A DNA stretch of 64,000 nt from Sphingomonas azotifigens NBRC 15497 (GTDB lineage Bacteria > Pseudomonadota > Alphaproteobacteria > Sphingomonadales > Sphingomonadaceae): the NCBI RefSeq assembly GCF_002091475.1, contig NZ_BCTR01000027.1:93631-157630 (forward strand), in the 5' to 3' direction. Below are positions 16,198-24,555 of the stretch, piece after piece (position 1 is the first letter of the stretch; each line of letters starts with the position of its first letter). A program made the position numbers and the translations under genes. The notes beneath the pieces are model-generated. The model did not search any database. It was not told the DNA's origin and saw only the letters and a list, made by a program, of their open reading frames with translations.

Positions 16198-17418
16198 TCA
16201 GACGCGCTGGATGAGGGCGGCAGTGCCCATGCCACCGCCGACACAAAGTGCGACCACGGCGAGCTCCTTGTCGGCGCGTTCGAGTTCATCGAGCGCGGTG
16301 CCCACCAGCATCGCGCCCGTCGCGCCGAGGGGGTGGCCCATCGCGATCGCACCGCCGTTCACGTTCATCCGGTCGTGGGGGACGGCGAGCGCCGTCATCA
16401 TGCGGAGGACGACGGCGGCAAACGCCTCGTTCAGTTCGAAGATGTCGATGTCGTTCACCGTCATCCCCTGGGCCTTGAGCAGCTTCTCCACGACCGGCAC
16501 GGGGCCGCTCAACATGATGGACGGATCCGATCCGATCGAAGCTGCCGCGCGCACCACGCCGCGCGCTTTCAGTCCGGCGCGGGCACCCGCCTCGTGCGTG
16601 CCCATCAATACCGCCGCTGCGCCATCGACGATGCCCGCCGAATTGCCGGCATGATGCACATGCGCAATCTTTTCGACTTGCGGGTACCGCTGGCGCGCGG
16701 TTGCATCGAACAGCATTTCGCCCATTTGTGCGAAGGACGGCTGCAGTGCCGACAAGGACTCGGTCGTCGTCTCGGCGCGAATATGTTCGTCGCGATCGAG
16801 GCGTAGCATCCCCAGCTGGTCCTTGACGGGCACGATCGACCTGGCGAAGCGTCCTTCTGACCAGGCACGGGCCGCGCGCCGCTGGCTCTCTGCAGCATAA
16901 GCGTCGACATCGTGGCGGCCATATCCGTCCAGCGTGGCGAGAAGGTCGGCTGCGACTCCTTGGGGCAGCACATAGTTCTCGAGCAGCGAGATAGGGTCGG
17001 TCCCGATCGCGCTGCCTTCGGAGCCCATCGGAACCCGGCTCATGCTCGCAACGCCGCCGGCGATCACCATGTCCGCTTCGCCGGACATCAGCTTGCCTGC
17101 ACCTACATTGCAGGCTTCCAGGCCCGAGGCGCAAAAGCGGTTGAGCTGCATCCCCGGTACGCGATGATCATATCGAGCCCGAAGGAGCGCGGTTCGCGTG
17201 ATCACGCCGCCTTGCTCGCCCACCGCATCGACGCAGCCAAAGACCGCGTCGTCGACCACGCTGGTGTCGAGTGCGTTGCGGTCCCGGATCGCTTCCAGCA
17301 CCTGCGCGGCGAGGGACACGGATGTGATTTCGTGCAGGGACCCTTCTTTGCGGCCCCGACCACGCGGCGTGCGCACCGTGTCGTAGATATAGGCTTGTCT
17401 CATCCGCCGTCGCCTCAT
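16198..17418 (-). CDS. Acetyl-CoA acyltransferase (thiolase, FadA-like)
   Basis: Thiolase of 406 residues with a complete active site: nucleophile Cys96 in LNRFCASGLEA, the GHPLGATGA histidine and CVGGGMG cysteine near the C-terminus. It forms the first gene of the operon and directly precedes the FadB-like gene, the classic beta-oxidation pairing. It would release acetyl-CoA or propionyl-CoA from a 3-oxoacyl-CoA. ATG 17418 is used because AGGAG lies 4 nt upstream; ATG 17403 (MRQAYIYDTVRTPRG) is an alternative that matches the family N-terminus better. Operator copy 4 is about 115 bp upstream. Confidence 0.94.
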   Translation of the reverse strand: MRRRRMRQAYIYDTVRTPRGRGRKEGSLHEITSVSLAAQVLEAIRDRNALDTSVVDDAVFGCVDAVGEQGGVITRTALLRARYDHRVPGMQLNRFCASGLEACNVGAGKLMSGEADMVIAGGVASMSRVPMGSEGSAIGTDPISLLENYVLPQGVAADLLATLDGYGRHDVDAYAAESQRRAARAWSEGRFARSIVPVKDQLGMLRLDRDEHIRAETTTESLSALQPSFAQMGEMLFDATARQRYPQVEKIAHVHHAGNSAGIVDGAAAVLMGTHEAGARAGLKARGVVRAAASIGSDPSIMLSGPVPVVEKLLKAQGMTVNDIDIFELNEAFAAVVLRMMTALAVPHDRMNVNGGAIAMGHPLGATGAMLVGTALDELERADKELAVVALCVGGGMGTAALIQRV

Positions 17419-17532
17419 CGCTCTCCTGCTTCGCGACCGATGTCCTATGGCCGACGCGAAGGTGCGGGAGGAGTAACGGAACCCGTTGGCGGGCCCTGCG
17501 CCGCTTGCCGGTCGCTGCTCCTCTGATGTTTC

Positions 17533-17552
17533 AACCTAGCGACCGTTTGATT
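17533..17552. promoter_or_regulatory. Shared palindromic operator, copy 4
   Basis: AACCTAGCGACCGTTTGATT, in the divergent gap between the thiolase operon (start 17418) and the SDR gene (start 17647). Nine-base arms around a central AC are clearly symmetric. Confidence 0.62.
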
Positions 17553-17646
17553 GATATGGCAAGGCCTATTTGGGCTGCACGTTGGCGGGACCATGCAGGG
17601 CACGGCATGGGCAAATTGCGCGTGCGCGGACGAGCGGGAGAGGCCT

Positions 17647-18483
17647 TTGACCAAAGAATCGCTGGCCGTGGTGATCGGTGCGGGCGGGATGGGAGCGGCG
17701 ATCGCGGCGACCTTGTCGCGTGACCATGCCGTGCTCCTGGCCGATATCGACGCGGCGCGTGCGGAGCAGCGGGCCGCAGCGCTGCGCAGCGAAGGCCGGA
17801 CCGCCACCGCAGCCTGTTGCGATGTGACCAGTGCCGAGTCGGTATATGCCCTGGCTGCCATGGTTGGGGAGCGCGGGGGCTTTCGCGTTCTCGCCCATGT
17901 CGCCGGTATGTCGCCGTCCATGGCCGCGTTCGACGCGATCATGCGCGTCAACCTTCTGGGCCCGGCAAGAGTGGCGCAGGCACTGCTGCCGTTCGCGCAG
18001 CCCGGGGCTGCGGCAATCGTGATCGCCTCTTTGGGGGCGCATCTGGTCGCGGTTCCGCCACCGGTCGCAGCGGTGCTTCGCGAACATGCCACACAGGACG
18101 ATATCAGCGAGCGGTTGCGGGCGGAACTCGGCGAGGACGCAGCGACGTCGGACCTGGCGTATCAATTGTCCAAGTTCGGCGTGCTGATGCTCTGCCGCCG
18201 CGAGGCAGCGCGTTGGGCCGAGCGCCAGGCGCGGATCCTGTCCGTTTCACCTGGCCTGATCGCAACTCCGATGGGTGCGCGCGAATGGGAGACGAATGCG
18301 GCGAAGCGCCGTCTCGCCGCGATGGCGCCCTTGAAGCGGGAGGGGAGATTGGACGAAATATCCGAGGTCGTGGCGTTCCTCGCTTCCGATCGTGCGTCCT
18401 TCATTACCGGCACCGACGTGCTGATCGATGGCGGCTTGGCGGGCGCGATATCCGACGTATCGTTCGGCGGCGGATCGATCTGA
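17647..18483 (+). CDS. Short-chain dehydrogenase/reductase
   Basis: SDR of about 278 residues. The nucleotide-binding start VVIGAGGMGAAIAATL is a variant of the classic TGxxxGxG. The catalytic YxxxK is YQLSK, and the C-terminal RLDEISEVVAFLASDRASFITGTDVLIDGG is standard. It would oxidise or reduce a hydroxyl/keto group. The start is uncertain: TTG 17647 is chosen because GGGAGAGG stands just before it, and in-frame ATGs at 17593 or later lack a site. Divergent from the thiolase operon with operator copy 4 between. The segment after residue 125 (AVLREHATQDDISERLRAE) is a longer insertion than usual. Confidence 0.88.
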   Translation: MTKESLAVVIGAGGMGAAIAATLSRDHAVLLADIDAARAEQRAAALRSEGRTATAACCDVTSAESVYALAAMVGERGGFRVLAHVAGMSPSMAAFDAIMRVNLLGPARVAQALLPFAQPGAAAIVIASLGAHLVAVPPPVAAVLREHATQDDISERLRAELGEDAATSDLAYQLSKFGVLMLCRREAARWAERQARILSVSPGLIATPMGAREWETNAAKRRLAAMAPLKREGRLDEISEVVAFLASDRASFITGTDVLIDGGLAGAISDVSFGGGSI

Positions 18484-18516
18484 CGCAGCACGGCCTTTGC
18501 GGACGGCCCATCCCCG

Positions 18517-18530
18517 CCTCCGCGCGGAGG
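18517..18530. terminator. Palindrome between convergent genes
   Basis: Perfect 14-bp palindrome CCTCCGCGCGGAGG in the 70-bp gap between the SDR (ends 18483) and the aldehyde dehydrogenase (ends 18555, opposite strand). It could act as a bidirectional stem; there is no T-tract. Confidence 0.35.
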
Positions 18531-18554
18531 GAGGGAAGGGGCATCGCACAACCG

Positions 18555-20024
18555 TCAGCGGACCAGCACGGTCTTGAGATGAAGGAACTCGTCGATGCCT
18601 GCCCGGCCGCCTTCCTTGCCATATCCGCTAAGGCCTATCCCGCCAAAGGGTGCGTTGTAGGTCAGCGGATCGCCGCCGTTGACGCCGACAGTGCCGCACC
18701 GCAACTGGCGAACCAGTCGTCGGATCCGCCGCTCGTCCGTCGTCTGGACATAGGCCGACAGTCCGTAGCGGGTGCTGTTGGCAAGCGCGACCGCCTCGCT
18801 TTCGTCGTCGAAACACATGACCGAGATGACCGGGCCGAAGATTTCCTTCTGCGCGACGGCGCTGTTGGGATCGACATCGGCCAGCACCGTTGGCGCGACG
18901 AACCAGCCGTCGCCCAGTTCGCCGCCGAGGCGCTCACCGCCCGTCGTCACGCGGCCGCTGCCCGATGCCGCGGCTTCCGACACGATGTTCAGGATGCGCT
19001 GGCTCGACGCCTCGCTGATCACAGGGCCAACCACCGTGTCTTCCAGCAACGGATCGCCCACCGGCATGGCCGATACCGTGGCTGTCAGCCGCTCGAGAAA
19101 GTCCTTGTAGATCGATCGTTCGATCAGCACGCGGGTGGGAAGCGCGCAGCCTTGGCCGGCATTCGCCAGCCCTGCCAGGCTGGTATGGCGGCACGCCGCG
19201 TCGAGATCGGCATCGGCGAAGATGAGGTTCGCGGATTTGCCGCCGAGTTCGAGTACCGACGGCGTAAGGTTGCGGGCTGCGCCTTCGAGGATGCGTTGCG
19301 CCGTCGCGGCGCCTCCCGTGAAGGTGATCTTGGAGACATCTGGATGGCCGGTCAGCGCCGTTCCCGCGGCCGCACCGCCATGGACAAGATTGATCACGCC
19401 GGCAGGGACACCCGCCCTTGTCGCCAGCGCCAGGAACTTCTGCGCGGTGAAGGGGGCGATTTCGGCTGGTTTGAGAACGACCGTGTTGCCGGCTGCCAGC
19501 GCCGGGATCACCTTCATTCCCAACGAGATGATAGGGCCGTTCCAGGTCACGATGACTGCGATCACGCCAAGCGGCTCGGGAATGCTGTAGACGAAGCCGG
19601 CCTCGTCCAGTGACGCGATCTGTCCTTCCAGCTTGTCGGCCCACCCGGCATAATAGCTGGTGAACTTCTGGGAAATCAGACTGATGTGGCGGGTGAAGGA
19701 AACCGCACCGCCGAACTCGAGGCTAGAAAGCACGGCCAGCTCGTCGGCATGGTCGCCGAGGAGTGTCGCCAGGCGTTCCAGTATCTGGCGCCGCTCAAGC
19801 GGCGGCTTCGCGCGCCAGCCTGCAAATGCCCGTTTCGCGGCGGCAACGGCGGCATCCACTTCGTCGGCGCCTGCCAGCGGAATGTCGGCTTGCACCTCCC
19901 CCGTCGATGGATTGATGTGTCGGTGAACGCCCTGGGATCCACCCCATAGGGCAGCACCATCGACGATATGGTGCAGCGCAGGAATATGGACCGCTGCCGC
20001 ATGGTGTCGATCTGGCAGGCTCAC
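18555..20024 (-). CDS. Aldehyde dehydrogenase
   Basis: NAD(P)-dependent aldehyde dehydrogenase, 489 residues, the normal family length. Catalytic residues are Asn162 (TWNGP), Glu259 (ELGGKSANLI) and Cys293 (GQGCALPTRV). It would oxidise an aldehyde, perhaps from the GMC oxidase or the zinc alcohol dehydrogenase nearby, to a carboxylate ready for CoA activation. GTG 20024 is selected because AAGGAG lies 6 nt upstream; the frame extends further up without a better site. In the minus-strand unit with the alcohol dehydrogenase, separated from it by a P450 remnant. Confidence 0.94.
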   Translation of the reverse strand: MSLPDRHHAAAVHIPALHHIVDGAALWGGSQGVHRHINPSTGEVQADIPLAGADEVDAAVAAAKRAFAGWRAKPPLERRQILERLATLLGDHADELAVLSSLEFGGAVSFTRHISLISQKFTSYYAGWADKLEGQIASLDEAGFVYSIPEPLGVIAVIVTWNGPIISLGMKVIPALAAGNTVVLKPAEIAPFTAQKFLALATRAGVPAGVINLVHGGAAAGTALTGHPDVSKITFTGGAATAQRILEGAARNLTPSVLELGGKSANLIFADADLDAACRHTSLAGLANAGQGCALPTRVLIERSIYKDFLERLTATVSAMPVGDPLLEDTVVGPVISEASSQRILNIVSEAAASGSGRVTTGGERLGGELGDGWFVAPTVLADVDPNSAVAQKEIFGPVISVMCFDDESEAVALANSTRYGLSAYVQTTDERRIRRLVRQLRCGTVGVNGGDPLTYNAPFGGIGLSGYGKEGGRAGIDEFLHLKTVLVR

Positions 20025-20064
20025 GCGTTTCTCCTTGAGGCTGTGTGGTCGCACGTTCGCGTCG

Positions 20065-20428
20065 TCACCCGGCGAGGTTCAGCGCTTCCACCGAGAGCAT
20101 ATTCCCCACCCAGCACGGCAGACCGGCGCTCGGATCGCCCCTCTGGTGGAACGAAGGAACGAGGTCGAACCAGCGGTGCATCGCTATCCGCAATTCGCGC
20201 CAGGCAAGCGGCGCGCCGAGGCAGTGGTGCAGGCCGTAGCCGAATGCGAGGTGCCGATTGGGCGATCTCTATGTCCTCAAGCGCCGTTCGAGAGCTCGAT
20301 ACGACCGAGAAGGCCCGCAGCATCTCCTCCACCATGGCGGGAATTTCGGCACGGTTCGCGCGTAGCCGCGCCTGCAACGGCTGGAGGCTCTCACCCATGA
20401 TCTGCGCTCCGGTGAGCAGGGAAAACGC
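20065..20428 (-). pseudogene. Decayed cytochrome P450 fragment
   Basis: Two pieces of a P450 in different frames. The upstream piece reads AFSLLTGAQIMGESLQPL and on to [28 protein letters not shown], matching the helix around the ExxR motif. After a break near 20255-20270, another frame reads [18 protein letters not shown], the heme-cysteine signature, and ends at a stop at 20065. Compared with the intact P450 at 41526-42764, roughly 40 codons between the pieces and the whole N-terminal part are missing. The remnant starts immediately after the alcohol dehydrogenase stop. A clear gene corpse from deletion and frameshift. Confidence 0.82.
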
Positions 20429-20429
20429 T

Positions 20430-21443
20430 TCAGGCGAAGGTCAGCATTACCTTGGCGCTCGTCACTTGCTTCGCGACGGCGAACGCCGTGTCGAAATCGT
20501 CAAAAGGAAAGGTGCTGGTGACATAGGCATCGAGAACGGCGGGATCGAACGCCGGCAGCTCGTTCAGGGCGTCGCGCAGCTCCTGCTGGTAAACGCCCGC
20601 GGTGGTGATCTCCATTTCACGCATGATCAGCCCGCGAAAATTCACTTCCACCGGCTGGATGTAGATGGCGCCGATCACCAGCCGCGAACGGAACTTCGCC
20701 ATGGCGGTGATCTGATCAATCAGTCCCTTGCCGGCAGCGAGATCATAGAAGATATCGGTGCCGACGGTGGGTTGGCCCATCACCGGTGCGCCTGCGCCAT
20801 GCTCTTCGCGGAGCCGCTGTGCCAAGTCCTCTTTCGATGGATTGACGGTGGCATGCACGCCCATGCGGCGCGCGTGTTCTAGCCGTTCCTCCGCAACGTC
20901 GATCGCCACGATGTGGCGCACGCCGCGGCGCACCAGCCAGATGATCGCGGCGAGACCGATCGGCCCGCAGCCGAACACGGCAACCTTGCTGTCGGGCGTC
21001 GGATTGCCGCGGTTCACGGTGTGAAGACCGACTGCAAGCGGCTCTGCAAGGGCTGCGCGTTCCATGCTGAGATCGTCAGGAACCGCGAGGATGCTTTCGC
21101 CCATGACCGCGTTGCGGATCAGGATGTGGCTGGCGAAGGCGCCTTCGTCGGCTCCGGTGCCGATAATCGCGCCGTTGGTCGCCATCGGATTGATGAACAC
21201 CCGGGATCCCACCGGGATATTCGTGACCGCGCTGCCCACGCTTTCGACGACTCCGGTCGCTTCATGGCCCAGTGGCATCGGACTGCCATCGGGGCGCAAA
21301 GAGCCCCGTTGCACGAAATGGATGTCGCTGCCGCAAATACCGCACGCCCGCATTTTGACGACAACGTCCTTGGGGCCAGCGACGGGCATCGGCACCTCGT
21401 CGATGGAATATTGGCCTGGCTGATGGACGCGGACCGCCTTCAT
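20430..21443 (-). CDS. Zinc-dependent alcohol dehydrogenase (MDR)
   Basis: Medium-chain dehydrogenase, 337 residues. Catalytic zinc ligands Cys37 (CGICGSD) and His60-Glu61 (GHE) are present, and the Rossmann motif VFGCGPIGLAA is clear. The four-cysteine structural-zinc loop is absent (the region reads NPMATNGAIIGTGADEGAF), as in some sorbitol/threonine dehydrogenase relatives. ATG 21443 follows TAGGAGAG. Its leader contains a tandem 25-bp repeat (21455-21504), and operator copy 5 lies about 125 bp upstream. Followed by the P450 remnant and the aldehyde dehydrogenase. Confidence 0.92.
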   Translation of the reverse strand: MKAVRVHQPGQYSIDEVPMPVAGPKDVVVKMRACGICGSDIHFVQRGSLRPDGSPMPLGHEATGVVESVGSAVTNIPVGSRVFINPMATNGAIIGTGADEGAFASHILIRNAVMGESILAVPDDLSMERAALAEPLAVGLHTVNRGNPTPDSKVAVFGCGPIGLAAIIWLVRRGVRHIVAIDVAEERLEHARRMGVHATVNPSKEDLAQRLREEHGAGAPVMGQPTVGTDIFYDLAAGKGLIDQITAMAKFRSRLVIGAIYIQPVEVNFRGLIMREMEITTAGVYQQELRDALNELPAFDPAVLDAYVTSTFPFDDFDTAFAVAKQVTSAKVMLTFA

Positions 21444-21454
21444 GCACACTCTCC

Positions 21455-21504
21455 TAACGGCGCCCTTCGGGCTTGGGCCTAACAGCGCCCTTTGGGCTTT
21501 GGCT
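21455..21504. repeat. Tandem 25-bp duplication in the alcohol dehydrogenase leader
   Basis: Two adjacent 25-bp units (21455-21479 and 21480-21504) differ at 4 positions. Each unit contains a small hairpin, GCCC-GAA-GGGC or GCCC-AAA-GGGC, as read on the minus strand, and each ends in GTTAGG. The unit nearer the gene runs into the ribosome site AGGAGAG. Confidence 0.7.
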
Positions 21505-21568
21505 GGTCCTTTGCGGGCCGCCATCGCCGCATCGTAATCCGCACCCAACAGCTCCACAAGATATTTTC

Positions 21569-21588
21569 AGTCTACCGACCGGTTGATT
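21569..21588. promoter_or_regulatory. Shared palindromic operator, copy 5
   Basis: AGTCTACCGACCGGTTGATT, in the divergent gap between the alcohol dehydrogenase (21443, minus) and the DapB-fold dehydrogenase (21647, plus). Strong symmetry. Confidence 0.62.
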
Positions 21589-21646
21589 TTGTGCATAGCT
21601 ACCGTCCGGCCGACGCGACGCGCGCGGCAGGAGAGGGGAGTGGGCG

Positions 21647-22747
21647 ATGAAGACCTACAAAGTCATACAGTTCGGTGCCGGTGCGACCGGAAAATTCGCG
21701 CTGCGCGCGATCCTTACGCATCCTCGCCTCCACCTTGTCGGTCTTGGCGTCCACAGCCCCCAAAATGAAGGGCGGGATGCCGGTGCATTCTGTCGCCTCC
21801 CCGAAACCGGCGTCTTGGCGACACGCGATCGCGACTCGCTTCTTTCGACGGAAGCGGATTGCGTGGCATTCCTGCCCTGGGATTCGCCGGCAGGCGATGT
21901 GCTGGAGGCGGATAGCCATTCCGGTGCGCTGTTTGCGCTTGTGTGCGCCCTTCTGGCGAGCGGCAAGAACGTCGTGGCGTCGGCCCCCAATTCGCTTGTC
22001 TACCCTCCGTACCTCGGACCGGAGACCATGGCGCGGCTGGAGGGGGCGTGTGCTGCGGGGAATGCAAGCTTTCTCTACACCGGCGTCTCGCCCGGTTTCA
22101 TGCCGGATCGGCTGGTGCTCGCGCTGACGCAGATCTCCGCCCGGATCGACCAGATTTCGGTGCGCGAGATCATGAACTACGCAAATTACGGCGACCGCGA
22201 CATGATCATGGGCCTGCTCGGGTTCGGACAGCGGCCGGAGAGGTTCGATCCGTCCGCCTTGTCGGGCAGTTTTGCGCGCGCATTGGGCGGATCGGTCGCG
22301 ATGGTCGCCGATGCCATCCAGACGAACCTCGACAGGATCGACATCGACGTCGAATTCGCCATGGCCTCGACCGGGTTCGACATCGCGACGGGCCGCATCG
22401 AGGCAGGAACGATCGCGGCCGAGCGGATCCGCGCCTCGGGCATCCGAGACGGGCGGACCCGCATCGTCGCGGAGCACATCACCCGCGTCGATGACCAGGT
22501 TGCGCCGGACTGGCCCCGCTTCGGATCCGGCCAGCGGGAGGGCTATCAGGTCGAAATCCATGGCGCGCCGTCGATGAAGATGGAGCTCGAACTCGGTGCG
22601 TTCGGCCGGAACCCGATGGCCGACGCCGGCTGGGCCGTCGGCGGCCATCTGGCCAACTCGATCATCGGCGTATGCGAGGCGCCCGCGGGCGTTCGCAGCT
22701 TCATGGATTTGCCGCTGGCGATCGGGGTCCACCGCATGACGGCGTGA
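21647..22747 (+). CDS. DapB-fold NAD(P)H-dependent dehydrogenase, paralogue 1
   Basis: Oxidoreductase of 366 residues whose N-terminal Rossmann segment (VIQFGAGATGKFALRAIL) is dihydrodipicolinate-reductase-like. Its C-terminal part follows the 2,4-diaminopentanoate dehydrogenase family pattern (APDWPRFGSGQREGYQVEI). It is not a lysine-biosynthesis enzyme by context. Substrate and reaction in this cluster are unknown; an imine or keto reduction is possible. A second paralogue is at 26232-27281. ATG 21647 has GAGGGGAGTGGGCG upstream. It is transcribed divergently from the alcohol dehydrogenase and ends 13 bp from a convergent SDR. Confidence 0.85.
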   Translation: MKTYKVIQFGAGATGKFALRAILTHPRLHLVGLGVHSPQNEGRDAGAFCRLPETGVLATRDRDSLLSTEADCVAFLPWDSPAGDVLEADSHSGALFALVCALLASGKNVVASAPNSLVYPPYLGPETMARLEGACAAGNASFLYTGVSPGFMPDRLVLALTQISARIDQISVREIMNYANYGDRDMIMGLLGFGQRPERFDPSALSGSFARALGGSVAMVADAIQTNLDRIDIDVEFAMASTGFDIATGRIEAGTIAAERIRASGIRDGRTRIVAEHITRVDDQVAPDWPRFGSGQREGYQVEIHGAPSMKMELELGAFGRNPMADAGWAVGGHLANSIIGVCEAPAGVRSFMDLPLAIGVHRMTA

Positions 22748-22760
22748 ACCGCCCCCAGCG

Positions 22761-23555
22761 TCAGAAGATCGTCGGAATGCCGCCGCCTTCTACCCGCAGC
22801 GCCGCGCCGGTGGTTGCCGAAGCCTGTTGGGAAGCGGTGTAGACCACCATGTTGGCGACTTCTTCCGAGCTCGCCAGCCGCCCGAGCAATTGCGAGGGGC
22901 GATATTGGGTGGCGATCTGGCGGTGAACTTCCGCGGTCGTCACCCCCTGCGTTGCCGCTGCTTCGGCGATCGAGCGCTCCACATGCTCGGTCATCGTGAT
23001 GCCGACCAGAATGGAGTTCGACGTCACGCCGGAATTGCGCGCGATTTCGGCAAGGCCCCGGGCGACGGCCAACATCGCCGCCTTGGTCACGCCGTAATGG
23101 ATGCGGTTATCCGGGACGGTGACGCCCGATTCGCTGGAAATGAAGATGAGGCGCCCCCAGTCGCGCTGCAGCATGCCGGGCATATAGTGGCGTGCCAGCC
23201 GAACGCCCGACATGACGTTCGTCTCGAAATAGCGCATCCACTGTTCGTCAGGCACGGTGAAGAAATCTGCCATCTCGTAGATGCCGAGATTGTTGACCAG
23301 GATATCGATCGAGTCGACGGACGCGATCAACTGGTCGACCCCTTCCCGCGTTCCGAGGTCCGCGGAAATGCCGCGTACCGAAGCGCCGGGAAATTGTGCG
23401 CCCAGCTCGCGCACCGCCCCGTCGGTGACATCGGAACGCCTGCCGTTCACGATGACGGCGGCACCCGCGCCGGCCAGGCCGCGGGCGATGGCGAGGCCGA
23501 TCCCGCTGGTCGATGCGGTAACAAGTGCGGTCTTGCCGGTCAGGTCTATGTTCAT
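22761..23555 (-). CDS. Short-chain dehydrogenase/reductase
   Basis: Classical SDR of 264 residues: TASTSGIGLAIA cofactor loop, NNLG, catalytic Ser and YGVTK. It would interconvert an alcohol and ketone with NAD(P). ATG 23555 (MNIDLTGKTALVTAS) is chosen by family length; GAGGG lies upstream. It follows the next SDR by about 50 bp on the same strand, so both probably share the promoter at 24463-24482. Its 3' end meets the convergent DapB-fold gene with only 13 bp between. Confidence 0.92.
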   Translation of the reverse strand: MNIDLTGKTALVTASTSGIGLAIARGLAGAGAAVIVNGRRSDVTDGAVRELGAQFPGASVRGISADLGTREGVDQLIASVDSIDILVNNLGIYEMADFFTVPDEQWMRYFETNVMSGVRLARHYMPGMLQRDWGRLIFISSESGVTVPDNRIHYGVTKAAMLAVARGLAEIARNSGVTSNSILVGITMTEHVERSIAEAAATQGVTTAEVHRQIATQYRPSQLLGRLASSEEVANMVVYTASQQASATTGAALRVEGGGIPTIF

Positions 23556-23604
23556 CTTGGTGTCCCTCTTGATCGGGTAGGTCGACGGCCAGCCGCGTTC
23601 GCGG

Positions 23605-24369
23605 TCAGGCCATATGCTCGTGCATGCGATCGACGATGTCGCGCGCGCCCATGAGGAGCGCGCCGGCATCGATCACATAAGCGCTGCCGGTGATCATCGA
23701 AGCATCGTCCGATGCCAGGAAGGACACCAGTTTCGCGACTTCGCGCGTATCCATCACCGCGCGCAGCGGTTGCAGGCTGGCCACCCAGTCGAGCGGGGCT
23801 GCCTCCGTCTGGGGCGTCCGCATCCAGCCGGGATGGACCGAATTGATCCGGATCCGCTCCGGCCCCAGCATGTGCGCACCCGTCTTGGTGAGGCCGGTGA
23901 TGGCGAACTTCGAACCGGTATAGGCAAGCCCGCCCGAGGAATGGATCCCCGCCGTGGACGAGATGTTGACGATCGATCCCGCACCCGCGCGACGCATCGC
24001 CGGGACCACCGCCTTCATGCCCAGGAACGTCCCCAGCGCATTGACCTCGAAGATCGCGCGAAACAGTTCCTCGGTCACGTCGTCATACGGGACCTGCTCG
24101 ATCATCGCCGCATTGTTGACGAGGATGTCGACCGTGCCCAAGCGCGCCTCGGCCGCCGTCACCGCCTCCGCCCATTGATCGGCTTTCGTCACGTCGAGCG
24201 CGCGAAAGACCGCGCCTTCGCCGATCTCCCGGGCAACCGCCTGGCCCTGCTCGACCAGAATGTCGCAGAGCATGACCCGGGCGCCTTCCCGGACGAGATC
24301 CGCCGCGATGCTGGCGCCGAGGCCGCGTGCGGCACCGGTCACGATCGCGGCCTTGCCTTCCAGACGCAC
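23605..24369 (-). CDS. Short-chain dehydrogenase/reductase
   Basis: Classical SDR, 254 residues: TGAARGLGASIAADL, NNAAM, SSTAGIHSSGGLAYTGSK with catalytic Ser, Tyr and Lys, and a C-terminal SFLASDDASMITGSAYVIDAG. It resembles 3-hydroxysteroid or 3-oxoacyl reductase-type SDRs, but the exact substrate cannot be told. The start is GTG 24369, with GAGGAGAGG just upstream. First gene of a two-SDR unit, divergent from the GMC oxidoreductase across a gap with operator copy 6. Confidence 0.92.
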   Translation of the reverse strand: MRLEGKAAIVTGAARGLGASIAADLVREGARVMLCDILVEQGQAVAREIGEGAVFRALDVTKADQWAEAVTAAEARLGTVDILVNNAAMIEQVPYDDVTEELFRAIFEVNALGTFLGMKAVVPAMRRAGAGSIVNISSTAGIHSSGGLAYTGSKFAITGLTKTGAHMLGPERIRINSVHPGWMRTPQTEAAPLDWVASLQPLRAVMDTREVAKLVSFLASDDASMITGSAYVIDAGALLMGARDIVDRMHEHMA

Positions 24370-24462
24370 GTCCCTCTCCTCGGTTTTGTTCGATCGGAGC
24401 CTTGCCGACGGGGCGTGCAGCCCCGTCCTGGGTCTCCGTCGGTTGTCGATTCAATGGGTAAA

Positions 24463-24482
24463 AATCTGCCGGTCGTCAATTA
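24463..24482. promoter_or_regulatory. Shared palindromic operator, copy 6
   Basis: AATCTGCCGGTCGTCAATTA, between the divergent SDR (24369) and GMC oxidoreductase (24556). It is nearly identical to the reverse complement of copy 8 over its central and right part (CGGTCGTCAATTA). Confidence 0.58.
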
Positions 24483-24555
24483 GAAAACTTGACTCAAATC
24501 GTAGCTTGCCTCCACCATGCCGCACGCAAAAAAGAGCATGCGCTGGAGAGGCCGC

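Noticed and set aside
10785..17418. Assignment of the six-gene operon to the phenylacetate (paa) pathway because of PaaG-like and thiolase genes
   Set aside because: No ring-epoxidase subunits (PaaABCE) or PaaZ are present and the remaining genes do not follow paa order.
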